From Salmonella enterica subsp. arizonae (GTDB lineage: Bacteria; Pseudomonadota; Gammaproteobacteria; Enterobacterales; Enterobacteriaceae), in the NCBI RefSeq assembly GCF_008692845.1, contig NZ_VXJW01000003.1, positions 248,001 to 312,000 on the forward strand: DNA of 64,000 nucleotides, written 5' to 3'. Shown here in pieces: positions 1 to 8,742 of the stretch. Under the pieces are notes generated by a model. That model was not told the origin of the DNA. It was given only the letters and a program-made list of their open reading frames with translations, and ran no database searches. Each line of letters opens with the position of its first letter. Position 1 is the first letter of the stretch. The position numbers and the translations under genes were made by a program.

Positions 1-1
1 A

Positions 2-322
2 TCCGACCGCCCCCGCCCGGCAATGCCCGCGACGGTATGGGTTCAGGTTGAGGTCGCCGACTCCCCGCATTTAATTGAGCGATTCACCGCGCTGTTTGAT
101 AGTCATGAAATGAATATTGCGGAGCTGGTCTCCCGCACACAGCCGGCTGAAGGCGATAAAGCCGCGCAATTATTTATTCAAATCACCGCACATAGTCCGG
201 CGTCGCAAAATTCCGCAAATATTGAGCAAGCCTTTAAAGCACTATGTACAGAACTCAATGCGCAAGGCAGTATAAACGTCGTCAATTACTCACAACATGA
301 TGAACAGGATGGAGTTAAGTAA
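2..322 (+). CDS. gcvR: GcvR, glycine cleavage system transcriptional repressor (C-terminal part only)
   Basis: The window opens inside this gene; the frame is open from base 2, so the start codon lies upstream. The visible 106 or so residues form the second ACT-type domain of GcvR (VWVQVEVADSPHLIERF is its beginning). In E. coli GcvR binds GcvA and blocks activation of the gcvTHP glycine-cleavage operon when glycine is low. The stop overlaps the bcp start (TAATG), the usual gcvR-bcp arrangement, so the two are probably cotranscribed. The product match is clear by eye; only the N-terminal half is missing because of the window edge. Confidence 0.93.
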   Translation, partial: SDRPRPAMPATVWVQVEVADSPHLIERFTALFDSHEMNIAELVSRTQPAEGDKAAQLFIQITAHSPASQNSANIEQAFKALCTELNAQGSINVVNYSQHDEQDGVK

Positions 323-792
323 TGAATCCACTGAAAGCCGGTGATATCGCACCGAAATTTAGCTTGCCGGATCAAGACGGAGAACAAGTAAATTTGACCG
401 ACTTCCAGGGACAGCGCGTTCTGGTTTACTTTTACCCAAAAGCCATGACACCCGGCTGTACCGTGCAGGCCTGCGGCTTACGCGATAACATGGACGAGCT
501 CAAAAAAGCAGGCGTGGACGTGCTGGGTATCAGCACCGATAAACCTGAAAAACTCTCCCGTTTCGCTGAAAAAGAGCTGCTGAATTTTACCCTTTTGTCC
601 GATGAAAACCATCAGGTGTGTGAACAGTTCGGCGTCTGGGGCGAAAAATCATTTATGGGCAAAACGTATGACGGCATTCACCGCATCAGCTTTTTGATTG
701 ATGCTGACGGTAAAATTGAACACGTTTTTAATGACTTTAAAACCAGCAATCACCATGATGTGGTGCTGAACTGGCTAAAAGAAAACGCGTAA
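322..792 (+). CDS. bcp: Bcp, thioredoxin-dependent thiol peroxidase (peroxiredoxin Q)
   Basis: The 156-residue product has the full length of the BCP/PrxQ peroxiredoxin family. Peroxidatic Cys46 lies in the PGCTVQAC motif and the likely resolving cysteine is Cys51, five residues on, as in E. coli Bcp. It reduces H2O2 and organic, including fatty-acid, hydroperoxides in the cytoplasm using thioredoxin. The ATG overlaps the gcvR stop by one base, implying translational coupling. A perfect 11-bp inverted repeat follows 1 bp after the stop. Confidence 0.97.
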   Translation: MNPLKAGDIAPKFSLPDQDGEQVNLTDFQGQRVLVYFYPKAMTPGCTVQACGLRDNMDELKKAGVDVLGISTDKPEKLSRFAEKELLNFTLLSDENHQVCEQFGVWGEKSFMGKTYDGIHRISFLIDADGKIEHVFNDFKTSNHHDVVLNWLKENA

Positions 793-830
793 CACCTCTC
801 AGGCCGCGTATCAGCGCGACCTGAGAGGTG
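793..830. terminator. Hairpin between convergent bcp and glycerate kinase genes
   Basis: A perfect 11-bp stem (CACCTCTCAGG at 793-803 with CCTGAGAGGTG at 820-830) fills the gap between the convergent genes. There is no strong T-run on either side. It may terminate or protect both transcripts; termination is inferred from position. Confidence 0.55.
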
Positions 831-836
831 AAGGCG

Positions 837-1976
837 TCAGGCTTGCCGCGCCAGACGCCATATCGCCGCCACATTGCGCGCCGACAGACTCAGGTTATAT
901 TCTGCCTCGTATAACGCTTCCGGCAGCGTAACGATGTGCGACAAAATCGATAGCGCCGCATCGATACCCTGTTGATACACAACATGATGATCGTGTTGTA
1001 GCCCGCCGGCGAGCGCGATAACCGGTTTATTGTACCGCTTCGCTACTCTGGCGACGCCAATCGGCGTCTTGCCGCAAATACTTTGGCTGTCCAGACGCCC
1101 TTCCCCGGTAATCACCAGATCGGCGTCTTCAACCGCTTGCTCAAGCTGTAACGTTTCTACGACAATCTCTACGCCGGCGCGTAATTCCGCATTGAGCAAC
1201 CCTAAAAGCGCAGCGCCCATCCCGCCTGCCGCGCCCGCGCCGGGAGCGTTAACTACTTCACGTCCCGTAGCCAAATAAATATGCCTACCCCAGTTTTCCA
1301 GCGCCGCGTCCAGCGTGTCCACCATTTCCGCTGTCGCCCCTTTTTGTGGGCCAAAGACGGCCGATGCGCCCTGGGGACCACACAGCGGATTGTTGACATC
1401 GCACGCCACAGTTATCGATACCTGGCGCAGCAATGGGTGACAGCCGGACAGATCGATAGAGGCCAGCGCCGCCAGCGCCTCGCCGCCAGGGGGAAGCGAG
1501 CGCCCCTGTTTATCGCGCAATATAACGCCAAGCGCCTGCATCATCCCCGCGCCGCCGTCATTCGTCGCGCTGCCGCCAATCCCCAGAATAATACGCTTTA
1601 CGCCCCGCTCCAGCGCCGCGACGATTAACTCGCCGGTGCCATAGCTGGTGGTATTAAGCGGGTTGCGCAATTCAGGGGAAACGTGATGCAGTCCGGATGC
1701 CGCCGCCATTTCAATCACCGCGGTATCGCTATCGCCCAGCATCCCCCAACGCGCGGTCACCGGTTGCCCAAGCGGACCTCGTACTTGTTGGTCAACATAA
1801 CGTCCGCCGCTGGCTTCCACCATCGACTGCACGGTTCCTTCCCCGCCATCCGCCATGGGCACTTTAACGTAGTCGGCGTCAGGATAAATTTCACGAAACC
1901 CTTTTTCTATCGCTCCGGCGACGGCCATTGCGGACAAACTTTCTTTAAATGAATCAGGCGCAATAACAATTTTCAT
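837..1976 (-). CDS. Glycerate kinase, GarK/GlxK family
   Basis: The 379-residue protein has the hallmark glycerate kinase segments: N-terminal KIVIAPDSFKESLSA, MADGGEGT at about residues 41-48, and GIGGSATNDGG at about 132-142. Family members phosphorylate D-glycerate with ATP (GarK and GlxK give 2-phosphoglycerate). Only 5 bp separate it from the upstream GntP-type permease, so the two probably form an operon under the CdaR-like regulator gene next door. E. coli K-12 has the hyf hydrogenase genes between bcp and perM; here the glycerate cluster occupies that slot. Whether the input is glycerate itself or a sugar acid converted elsewhere cannot be told. Confidence 0.9.
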   Translation of the reverse strand: MKIVIAPDSFKESLSAMAVAGAIEKGFREIYPDADYVKVPMADGGEGTVQSMVEASGGRYVDQQVRGPLGQPVTARWGMLGDSDTAVIEMAAASGLHHVSPELRNPLNTTSYGTGELIVAALERGVKRIILGIGGSATNDGGAGMMQALGVILRDKQGRSLPPGGEALAALASIDLSGCHPLLRQVSITVACDVNNPLCGPQGASAVFGPQKGATAEMVDTLDAALENWGRHIYLATGREVVNAPGAGAAGGMGAALLGLLNAELRAGVEIVVETLQLEQAVEDADLVITGEGRLDSQSICGKTPIGVARVAKRYNKPVIALAGGLQHDHHVVYQQGIDAALSILSHIVTLPEALYEAEYNLSLSARNVAAIWRLARQA

Positions 1977-1981
1977 AGGGA

Positions 1982-3250
1982 TTATCCTGCAAAACCAAAG
2001 AAGCCGAACATCAGGGTGGAAATAAAGGTAATCGTTAAACCCACAAGCGTTTCATACGGCATTAGCTTTAAACGCTCATGAATTTGCATATTGACGCTAC
2101 CGCCTGTCGCGTGGAAAAAACTGCCGTGCGGCAGATGGTCCAGTACCGTGGCGCCCGCATGGATCATGGCGGCTCCCGCCAGGGCGGAAACGCCAAGTTC
2201 AAGTAGCGTGGGAGAGAAAACGCCGGACGCTACCGCCGTTCCCGCCGTGGTTGAGGCCGTCGCCATTGACATCATGGCGCCAGACACCGGCGCCAGCAGC
2301 CAGGACGGCAATCCCGAAGCGGTGAGGCCATGAATCAGGACATCTTTAAGTTCGGAATTAGCGATAATGCCGGCCAGCGTGCCGGTTCCCAGCAACATAA
2401 TAGCGACAGGCGCCATACGCATCAGACCGGCGACCATGTACTGGTTACAGTGGCGCGCGCGTCCCATCAACAGCAGACCGACCAACCCGCCTACGGGCAG
2501 GGCAATTAACGGGTCAATGGAAATACCGGCAAACGGACGTAAAGAAAGCAGGAAAATAGCGACCAGAGGCGCGCTAATCGCCACCAGAAAACCGGGCCTG
2601 GCGACGGTATCATCATGGTGAGTCACTTCATGGTCGGCGACGCCCACGCCTTTATTATTCAGCCGTTTCGCTAACAGATAGGCGATAATAAGCCCAACGA
2701 TACCCGGAACCACGCCCGCCAGCATAATAGAGGTAAGAGGAACATGAAACGCATCGGAGGCGGCAATGGCGTTCGGGTTAGGTGACATCACGTTACCCGC
2801 TTTGCCGCCGCCGATCATCGCCAGCAGAATAGCGCTTTTTGACAGATCCGCATTACGCGCAATCGACAGCGCAATCGGCGCGACGGTAATCACCGCCACA
2901 TCGATAAATACGCCGACGGCGGTCAGGCATAGCGTAGCAATGGCTAATGCCAATAATGCCCGGGTTTCTCCCACCTTGCGCACAACCGTCTCAGCAATCG
3001 TATTCGCCGCTCCGGACTCAATTAATACGCCAGCCAGTACACCTGCGGCCAGAATACGTAATACGGCATTAACGATGCCCTGCGCGCCTGACACCATCAG
3101 CGAAACGGTTTGCAGAAGATCGGCGCCGCCAATCAAACCGCCGACCAGTGCGCCCGCCATCATGCCGTAGGCCGGCGACACTCTTCTTAAAATTAATACG
3201 ATGGCCACGACCAATGCGGCAATGGCTCCCAGGGTGGATATCGACGTCAT
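1982..3250 (-). CDS. GntP-family permease, probably for glycerate or a sugar acid
   Basis: This very hydrophobic protein of 422 residues has about a dozen membrane segments and GntP-family signatures such as GGGKAGNVMSPNPNA near the middle. Members are H+ symporters for gluconate and related hydroxy acids in the inner membrane. A strong ribosome site (AAAGGAGG) lies 8 bases before the ATG at 3250, so that start is chosen over the ATG at 3271. It is followed after 5 bp by the glycerate kinase gene, suggesting that the imported compound is glycerate or something leading to it. Substrate is inferred from the neighbour only. Confidence 0.87.
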   Translation of the reverse strand: MTSISTLGAIAALVVAIVLILRRVSPAYGMMAGALVGGLIGGADLLQTVSLMVSGAQGIVNAVLRILAAGVLAGVLIESGAANTIAETVVRKVGETRALLALAIATLCLTAVGVFIDVAVITVAPIALSIARNADLSKSAILLAMIGGGKAGNVMSPNPNAIAASDAFHVPLTSIMLAGVVPGIVGLIIAYLLAKRLNNKGVGVADHEVTHHDDTVARPGFLVAISAPLVAIFLLSLRPFAGISIDPLIALPVGGLVGLLLMGRARHCNQYMVAGLMRMAPVAIMLLGTGTLAGIIANSELKDVLIHGLTASGLPSWLLAPVSGAMMSMATASTTAGTAVASGVFSPTLLELGVSALAGAAMIHAGATVLDHLPHGSFFHATGGSVNMQIHERLKLMPYETLVGLTITFISTLMFGFFGFAG

Positions 3251-3317
3251 ATACAGCGCCTCCTTTAACATGGAACGCGCAGTATGGGAAAGCCAGTCTA
3301 AAAATCCGCTGGAGATT

Positions 3318-4505
3318 TCAACAAATTTCGTTCCAGCCAGGCAACGGTAACTTGTCGGTCGGTACAGATTCGGCCTGGAGCTCCATACCGATATAAAGCC
3401 AAAGCGTACTTTTTAACTCATTGATTTTTATATGCGTAATATCTTCACAGCGTTGTAAGCGATAGCGCAATGTATTTACATGAATATGCAATGCTTTGGC
3501 TGTTTGCGTCAGGTCACAATTATGTTCAAACCAGGTCCGCAGCGTCTGTTGCAATACGCCTTTCGCATCATGTTGCGCCAGTTGCAGCCACAAACGCGAT
3601 AACTCCTGCACTTGCCAACGTTCAGACAGCCCGCTTAGCAGCGCGGGGAGCGCGTGGTCATGATAAAAAATGTACTGGCTGCGCAGCTTTTGTCTTTTCG
3701 CCATCGCCTGGGTGGCCCTGGCGGTGAGCAAAGAACGGTGCAATCCCGTCTCGCCGGCAAAATAGCCCCCCACCAAAATACGGCTAAAACCTGAGGATGC
3801 AGCCCATGATTTAAACATCTGCAATTCACCCATTTCCTGGCGGGTGTTCCACTTTCCCTCTTTTAACGTGATAGGCTTAATAATGATTAATTCGTTAAAT
3901 TCGGTAAACGTCACCAAATGGTTGCGCGCATGATTCTCGAAATAATCCATTACATTGCGCAGCGCTTCGCGATCCGGCTGAGAAAGTTCAATAATCAGCA
4001 CCACTCTGGGAACCGCCAGATCAATGCCCAGATAGGCCGCCATAGAGCGCAACGACTCTGTCGAGTTTTCTCGCAAAATCAACTGATTAATTAACTCTTC
4101 ACGATAGCGTTTATCCCACTGTCTCTGCTCGATCAGCACCATATGCTCGATCACCAGCTCCGCCGCCATTTTCACCAGCTCGGCATAAGCGCGGACCTGC
4201 TCCGGCTCGCCGGTAATGCCTACCACGCCAATGAGTTGTTCATGAAAAGAGATAGGGAGATTAATGCCGGATCTCACGCCTTTGAGCTGATTTGCGGTGG
4301 CGGAATCAATTTCTACAATACGGTTTTCCTTCAGCGCCAGGATAGCCCCTTCGTGACGCTGATGAAGCCGTGAAGGTTCGCCAGACGCGATAATAACGCC
4401 ATGTTCATCCATGACGTTTACCGAGTAAGGAATAATTTTCATGGCTCGCTGTACAATTTGCCGCGCGGTATACCCTTTCAAGTAATGTTTTCTCAACACA
4501 CGCAT
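3318..4505 (-). CDS. CdaR-type sugar-diacid transcriptional regulator
   Basis: The 395-residue protein has an N-terminal sugar-diacid recognition domain (about residues 1-140, with GVRSGINLPISFHEQLIGVVG) and a C-terminal PucR/CdaR-type helix-turn-helix at about 325-370 (TQTAKALHIHVNTLRYRLQR). CdaR of E. coli activates glucarate, galactarate and glycerate uptake genes in response to these acids; this paralogue is encoded just upstream of and in line with a GntP permease and glycerate kinase and presumably controls them. A 67-bp gap to the permease start could hold a promoter. The exact inducer is unknown. Confidence 0.87.
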   Translation of the reverse strand: MRVLRKHYLKGYTARQIVQRAMKIIPYSVNVMDEHGVIIASGEPSRLHQRHEGAILALKENRIVEIDSATANQLKGVRSGINLPISFHEQLIGVVGITGEPEQVRAYAELVKMAAELVIEHMVLIEQRQWDKRYREELINQLILRENSTESLRSMAAYLGIDLAVPRVVLIIELSQPDREALRNVMDYFENHARNHLVTFTEFNELIIIKPITLKEGKWNTRQEMGELQMFKSWAASSGFSRILVGGYFAGETGLHRSLLTARATQAMAKRQKLRSQYIFYHDHALPALLSGLSERWQVQELSRLWLQLAQHDAKGVLQQTLRTWFEHNCDLTQTAKALHIHVNTLRYRLQRCEDITHIKINELKSTLWLYIGMELQAESVPTDKLPLPGWNEIC

Positions 4506-4652
4506 TCCCTGTTTCGTTATCGCTTTACATTAAAAAAAGCAAACTCGTATCAATGATGTCATTTATTAACGAATTTCTCAGAAGAATGCTTAGGCTGAGT
4601 CACCAAATTTTGGCTGTTTTACGCGAAGAGATTTGTAGGTTCCAACAATAAA

Positions 4653-4676
4653 AATGCCGCAATACGGTGCGGCATT
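4653..4676 (-). terminator. Probable Rho-independent terminator of perM
   Basis: An 8-bp GC-rich stem (AATGCCGC / GCGGCATT) lies about 107 bp past the perM stop. Read on the minus strand it is followed by a run of T (ATTTTTATTG), the form of an intrinsic terminator. The flanking 4506-4782 interval has no convincing gene; it is AT-rich upstream of the CdaR-type gene and probably contains that gene's promoter. Confidence 0.6.
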
Positions 4677-4782
4677 AAAAAAAAGATCGGCTTTCTAAGC
4701 GCTTGTCCCCCATTACGAATGCGCAAAATGGCGACAGGACACTATGATGCCGTTCACGCTTTACAACTTTCGTACAGACCGC

Positions 4783-5850
4783 TTAGGATGAGGTATCCGT
4801 CACCTGACCATCCGGCCATGCATGGACGACCGCTTTAATCAGCGTCGCCAACGGAATGGCGAAAAATACGCCCCAGAATCCCCACAGACCGCCGAAAATC
4901 ACTACCGACAGGATAATCACCAGAGGATGCAGATTAACCGCTTCGGAGAAAAGCACCGGTACCAGTAGATTGCCATCCAGCGCCTGAATGATCAGATAAA
5001 CGGCAAAACAGCTCCAGAACTCCGTCCCCAGGCCAAACTGAAACAGCGCGACACCCACCACCGGAATGGTCACCACAAAGGCGCCGATATAAGGGATCAA
5101 AACTGAAAAGCCCACCAGCACCGCCAGCAGTAGCGAATAGTTGAGGCCAAACAGCAAAAAAACCAGCCAGGTCGCCACGCCCACTACGACCATCTCCAGC
5201 ACTTTTCCGCGGATATAGTTGGTGATCTGCTGATTCATCTCATTCCAGACCTGCCCCGCCAACCCACGATTACGCGGCAGCACGCGGCGCACGGCATTCA
5301 GCATCTGCTCTTTATCTTTTACCAGGAAAAAGACCATCAGCGGTACCAGAACCAGATATACCGCCAGCGTCAGTAGCCCGACTAACGAAGCCAACGAATA
5401 CTTCACCACCGAATCGCCCATGTTAAGCATCCGGGTGCGCATGTTTTCCGCCATCGCATCAATAATGCCCGCATCCATCAGCGCCGGATAACGTCGCGGT
5501 AAAGTTGCGGCAAAATCGGACAGTTTATTCAGCATACCGGGCATATCACGAATCAGGTAAATACCCTGCTGCCAGGCAATCGGCATCACTACAAACGCCA
5601 TCAATAACAGAATGCCGACAAAGAGGATAAGGACAATGGAGGTTGCCCAGCGCCGGGAACAGCCTATCGCCTGCAGGCGCGCCGTTGGCCACTCCAGAAG
5701 GTAGGCCAATACGATGGCGACCAGCAGCGGCGCTAACAGTCCGCTAAAGAAAAAGAGGATGCTAAAACCAGCCACCAGAATGACCAGCAAGGCAATCGCC
5801 TCCGGGTCGCTGAAGCGACGGCGATACCATTGCATTAACATTTCGAGCAT
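4783..5850 (-). CDS. perM: PerM, AI-2E-family (PerM) inner-membrane protein
   Basis: The 355-residue product matches PerM (formerly YfgO), a member of the AI-2E transporter/PerM family, with about eight predicted membrane helices and the conserved GFSVLIPYIGAFVVTIP stretch. Its transported substrate is not established. The start at 5850 (MLEMLMQWYRRRF) gives the length of the E. coli protein; an in-frame ATG seven codons upstream is less likely. It is divergent from bepA, the conserved arrangement. Confidence 0.92.
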   Translation of the reverse strand: MLEMLMQWYRRRFSDPEAIALLVILVAGFSILFFFSGLLAPLLVAIVLAYLLEWPTARLQAIGCSRRWATSIVLILFVGILLLMAFVVMPIAWQQGIYLIRDMPGMLNKLSDFAATLPRRYPALMDAGIIDAMAENMRTRMLNMGDSVVKYSLASLVGLLTLAVYLVLVPLMVFFLVKDKEQMLNAVRRVLPRNRGLAGQVWNEMNQQITNYIRGKVLEMVVVGVATWLVFLLFGLNYSLLLAVLVGFSVLIPYIGAFVVTIPVVGVALFQFGLGTEFWSCFAVYLIIQALDGNLLVPVLFSEAVNLHPLVIILSVVIFGGLWGFWGVFFAIPLATLIKAVVHAWPDGQVTDTSS

Positions 5851-6057
5851 AAAACCCTTCCCAGAACTCAACTGCGGGATTGTAATGCCGAATTGTATCG
5901 AAATGTCACAAAAAAGACTTCGCTTTTTATCGTTGATTCAGGAAACTAAAACAGTGAGTCTGTGCTCATCACAGTTACACTTATGAAGTGTCGGAGCGTA
6001 GAACGATACTTTACGGCGTTGGTCAAAGGGCTATCTCAAAATAACAGGATAGAGGTT

Positions 6058-7521
6058 ATGTTCAGGCAGTTGAAAAAAAACCTGGTGGCAACCCTCATTG
6101 CAGCAGTGGCTCTCGGTCAGGTCGCGCCCGCGTTTGCCGACCCTGCGGACACGCTGCCCGATATGGGAACCTCGGCAGGAAGCACGCTTTCTATTGGACA
6201 AGAGATGCAAATGGGCGACTTTTATGTGCGCCAGCTACGCGGTAGCGCGCCGTTAATCAACGATCCGCTGCTGGTGCAATATATTAACGCGCTGGGTATG
6301 CGGCTGGTCTCGCACGCCGACTCCGTCAAAACGCCTTTCCACTTTTTTTTGATCAATAATGACGAAATCAACGCCTTCGCGTTCTTTGGCGGCAACGTGG
6401 TGCTGCACTCAGCGCTTTTTCGCTATGCGGATAACGAAAGCCAGCTAGCCTCAGTTATGGCGCATGAAATCTCCCACGTTACGCAACGCCACCTGGCGCG
6501 CGCGATGGAAGATCAAAAGCGCAGCGCGCCGCTCACATGGGTGGGCGCGCTCGGCTCCATTTTGCTGGCAATGGCCAGCCCACAGGCCGGTATGGCGGCG
6601 CTAACCGGCACTCTGGCGGGAACGCGCCAGGGGATGATAAGCTTCACTCAGCAGAATGAGCAAGAAGCCGACCGCATTGGTATTCAGGTACTACAGCGCG
6701 CCGGATTTGATCCGCAGGCGATGCCCTCTTTCCTCGAAAAACTGCTCGACCAGGCGCGTTATTCCACGCGCCCGCCTGAGATTTTGCTCACTCACCCCTT
6801 ACCAGAAAGCCGTCTTGCGGATGCGCGCAACCGCGCAAACCAGATGCACCCGGTTGTGGTGCAATCTTCCTCCGACTTCTACCTCGCCAAAGCGCGTACG
6901 CTGGGGATGTATAACTCCGGGCGCAACCAGCTCACTAGCGACCTGCTGGAGCAATGGTCTAAAGGCAATGTGCGTCAGCAACATGCGGCGCAATATGGCC
7001 GGGCGTTGCAGGCGATGGAAGCGGGCAAGTACGATGAAGCGCGCAAAACGTTACAGCCGCTATTAAGCGCGGAACCGAACAATGCCTGGTATCTTGACCT
7101 CGCCACTGATATTGACCTGGGGCAGAAGAGAGCCAACGACGCGATTAATCGTCTGAAAAATGCCCGCGATCTGCGCGTTAACCCGGTATTGCAGTTAAAC
7201 CTCGCCAATGCGTACCTCCAGGGAGGCCAGCCGAAAGCGGCGGAAACCATTCTGAATCGCTACACCTTTAGCCATAAAGATGACGGCAACGGCTGGGATC
7301 TGCTTGCTCAGGCGGAGGCCGCGCTGAACAACCGCGATCAGGAACTGGCGGCGCGCGCCGAAGGTTACGCGCTGGCGGGACGACTGGATCAGGCAATTTC
7401 ACTGCTCAGTAGCGCCAGCTCCCTGGCAAAACTGGGCAGCCAGCAACAGGCGCGTTACGATGCGCGTATTGACCAGTTGCGCCAGCTACAGGAACGCTTC
7501 AAGCCATACACGAAAATGTAA
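6058..7521 (+). CDS. bepA: BepA, periplasmic metalloprotease/chaperone for outer-membrane assembly
   Basis: The 487-residue product begins with a signal peptide (charged start, hydrophobic core, APAFA before DP). An M48 peptidase domain carries the zinc motif HEISH at residues 136-140, and a C-terminal TPR region spans about 310-485. BepA (YfgC) promotes LptD maturation and degrades stalled LptD or BamA in the periplasm; it belongs to the sigmaE regulon in E. coli. The start ATG at 6058 follows GAGG; longer in-frame starts would spoil the signal peptide. yfgD follows 39 bp later. Confidence 0.95.
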   Translation: MFRQLKKNLVATLIAAVALGQVAPAFADPADTLPDMGTSAGSTLSIGQEMQMGDFYVRQLRGSAPLINDPLLVQYINALGMRLVSHADSVKTPFHFFLINNDEINAFAFFGGNVVLHSALFRYADNESQLASVMAHEISHVTQRHLARAMEDQKRSAPLTWVGALGSILLAMASPQAGMAALTGTLAGTRQGMISFTQQNEQEADRIGIQVLQRAGFDPQAMPSFLEKLLDQARYSTRPPEILLTHPLPESRLADARNRANQMHPVVVQSSSDFYLAKARTLGMYNSGRNQLTSDLLEQWSKGNVRQQHAAQYGRALQAMEAGKYDEARKTLQPLLSAEPNNAWYLDLATDIDLGQKRANDAINRLKNARDLRVNPVLQLNLANAYLQGGQPKAAETILNRYTFSHKDDGNGWDLLAQAEAALNNRDQELAARAEGYALAGRLDQAISLLSSASSLAKLGSQQQARYDARIDQLRQLQERFKPYTKM

Positions 7522-7560
7522 TCGCCGTTTATTAGCCGGATGGCGTCACAAGGAGAACTC

Positions 7561-7920
7561 ATGACCGACACGATTAAAATCTATCACAATCCGCGCTGCT
7601 CGAAGAGCCGCGACACGCTGAACCTGCTAAAATCTAACGGCGTGGAACCGGAAGTGGTGCTTTATCTGGATACGCCTGCCGATGGCGCCACCGTGCGTGA
7701 ACTGCTGCGTATGTTGGGCATGTCCAGCGCACGCGAGCTAATGCGCCAGAAAGAAGACCTTTATAAAACACTTCACCTGGCGGATAGCCAGCTTAGCGAA
7801 GAGGCGTTGATTCAGGCGCTGGTTGACCACCCTAAACTGATGGAGCGCCCTATTGTGGTGGCGAATGGTCAGGCGCGTATTGGCCGGCCGCCTGAGCAGG
7901 TGCTTGAAATCCTCGGTTAA
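7561..7920 (+). CDS. yfgD: YfgD, ArsC-family oxidoreductase
   Basis: This 119-residue ArsC/Spx-family thioredoxin-fold protein has a single N-terminal active cysteine (Cys13 in YHNPRCSKSR) and the C-terminal RPIVV...ARIGRPPE segment typical of glutaredoxin-coupled arsenate reductases. No arsenical resistance genes are near, and the physiological substrate of YfgD is uncertain. The start is set by AAGGAG six bases before ATG 7561. It follows bepA closely and converges on hda, with an ACGCCGC/GCGGCGT hairpin (7928-7945) in between. Confidence 0.93.
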   Translation: MTDTIKIYHNPRCSKSRDTLNLLKSNGVEPEVVLYLDTPADGATVRELLRMLGMSSARELMRQKEDLYKTLHLADSQLSEEALIQALVDHPKLMERPIVVANGQARIGRPPEQVLEILG

Positions 7921-7946
7921 CCTCTGAACGCCGCCGTCGCGGCGTA

Positions 7947-8672
7947 TTACAGTTTCAGGATCTCTTTGACAAACGGGATCGTCAGTTTTCGCTGGGCAGT
8001 GATCGAGGCATGATCGAGCTGATCCAGCGTCATAAACAGCGTGCGCATTTCGCGATCGAGACGTTTGAGTAAAAACCGCCCAACATCTTCCGGCAGTTCA
8101 AATCCCCGCAGCCGGGCGCGCAACTGTAGCGCCTGAAGTTTATCTTCATCCGAAAGAGGCTGGAGTTTATAGATTTGCCCCCAGTCCAGACGGGAGGCAA
8201 GATCGGGCAATCCCAGATTTAACTGTCTTGGCGGGCGATCGCCAGTGATCAATAACCGCGTTTTACCTGACTCCAGAATGCGATTATAGAGATCAAAGAT
8301 CGCCATCTCCCACAGTTCATCGCCAGCGACGCACTCAATATTATCAATACACACCAGCGAGAGGTGTTCCATACCGTCGAGCACTTCCGGCACGAACCAG
8401 GTGCGTTTATCGAGCGGAACGTAGCCTACCGCATCTCCACGCTGCGACAATTCAGCGCAGGCGGCGTGCAGCAAATGGCTGCGGCCCGCGCCTTCACGCG
8501 CCCAAAGGTAGATATATCCACTATGTTCCTGGCGCAACACGTTTTGTAACGCGGCCAGTAGAGAGGCGTTATCCCCCGGCCAGAAACTTGCGAAAGTTTC
8601 GTCGTCAGGAAGATAAAGTGGCAAAGAGAGCTGTGCCGGTGTGTTCAGAGATACCTCAACCCAGGATTGCAT
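7947..8672 (-). CDS. hda: Hda, DnaA-inactivating AAA+ protein
   Basis: Hda is a DnaA-related AAA+ protein that, loaded on the DNA-bound beta clamp, drives hydrolysis of DnaA-bound ATP and so limits replication initiation. The N-terminus holds the clamp-binding motif QLSLPL; then come a Walker A-like GAGRSHLL, a Walker B-like VCIDNIE and the arginine-finger region [11 protein letters not shown]. Codon usage supports 241 residues from ATG 8672; the commonly annotated E. coli form starts at the CTG corresponding to 8648 (233 residues), just before NTPAQLSL. The gene lies downstream of uraA. Confidence 0.94.
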   Translation of the reverse strand: MQSWVEVSLNTPAQLSLPLYLPDDETFASFWPGDNASLLAALQNVLRQEHSGYIYLWAREGAGRSHLLHAACAELSQRGDAVGYVPLDKRTWFVPEVLDGMEHLSLVCIDNIECVAGDELWEMAIFDLYNRILESGKTRLLITGDRPPRQLNLGLPDLASRLDWGQIYKLQPLSDEDKLQALQLRARLRGFELPEDVGRFLLKRLDREMRTLFMTLDQLDHASITAQRKLTIPFVKEILKL

Positions 8673-8714
8673 AAAATCGCGCTGAGTTTACCACATAATT
8701 CCATCGAGATAGAA

Positions 8715-8735
8715 CCGGGCAGCATCGCTGCCCGG
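8715..8735 (-). terminator. Hairpin after uraA
   Basis: A perfect 9-bp GC-rich stem (CCGGGCAGC / GCTGCCCGG) lies 8 bp beyond the uraA stop. On the minus strand it is followed by TTCTATCT, a weak T tract. It probably ends upp-uraA transcripts or shields their 3' end. Confidence 0.5.
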
Positions 8736-8742
8736 CAACCTG

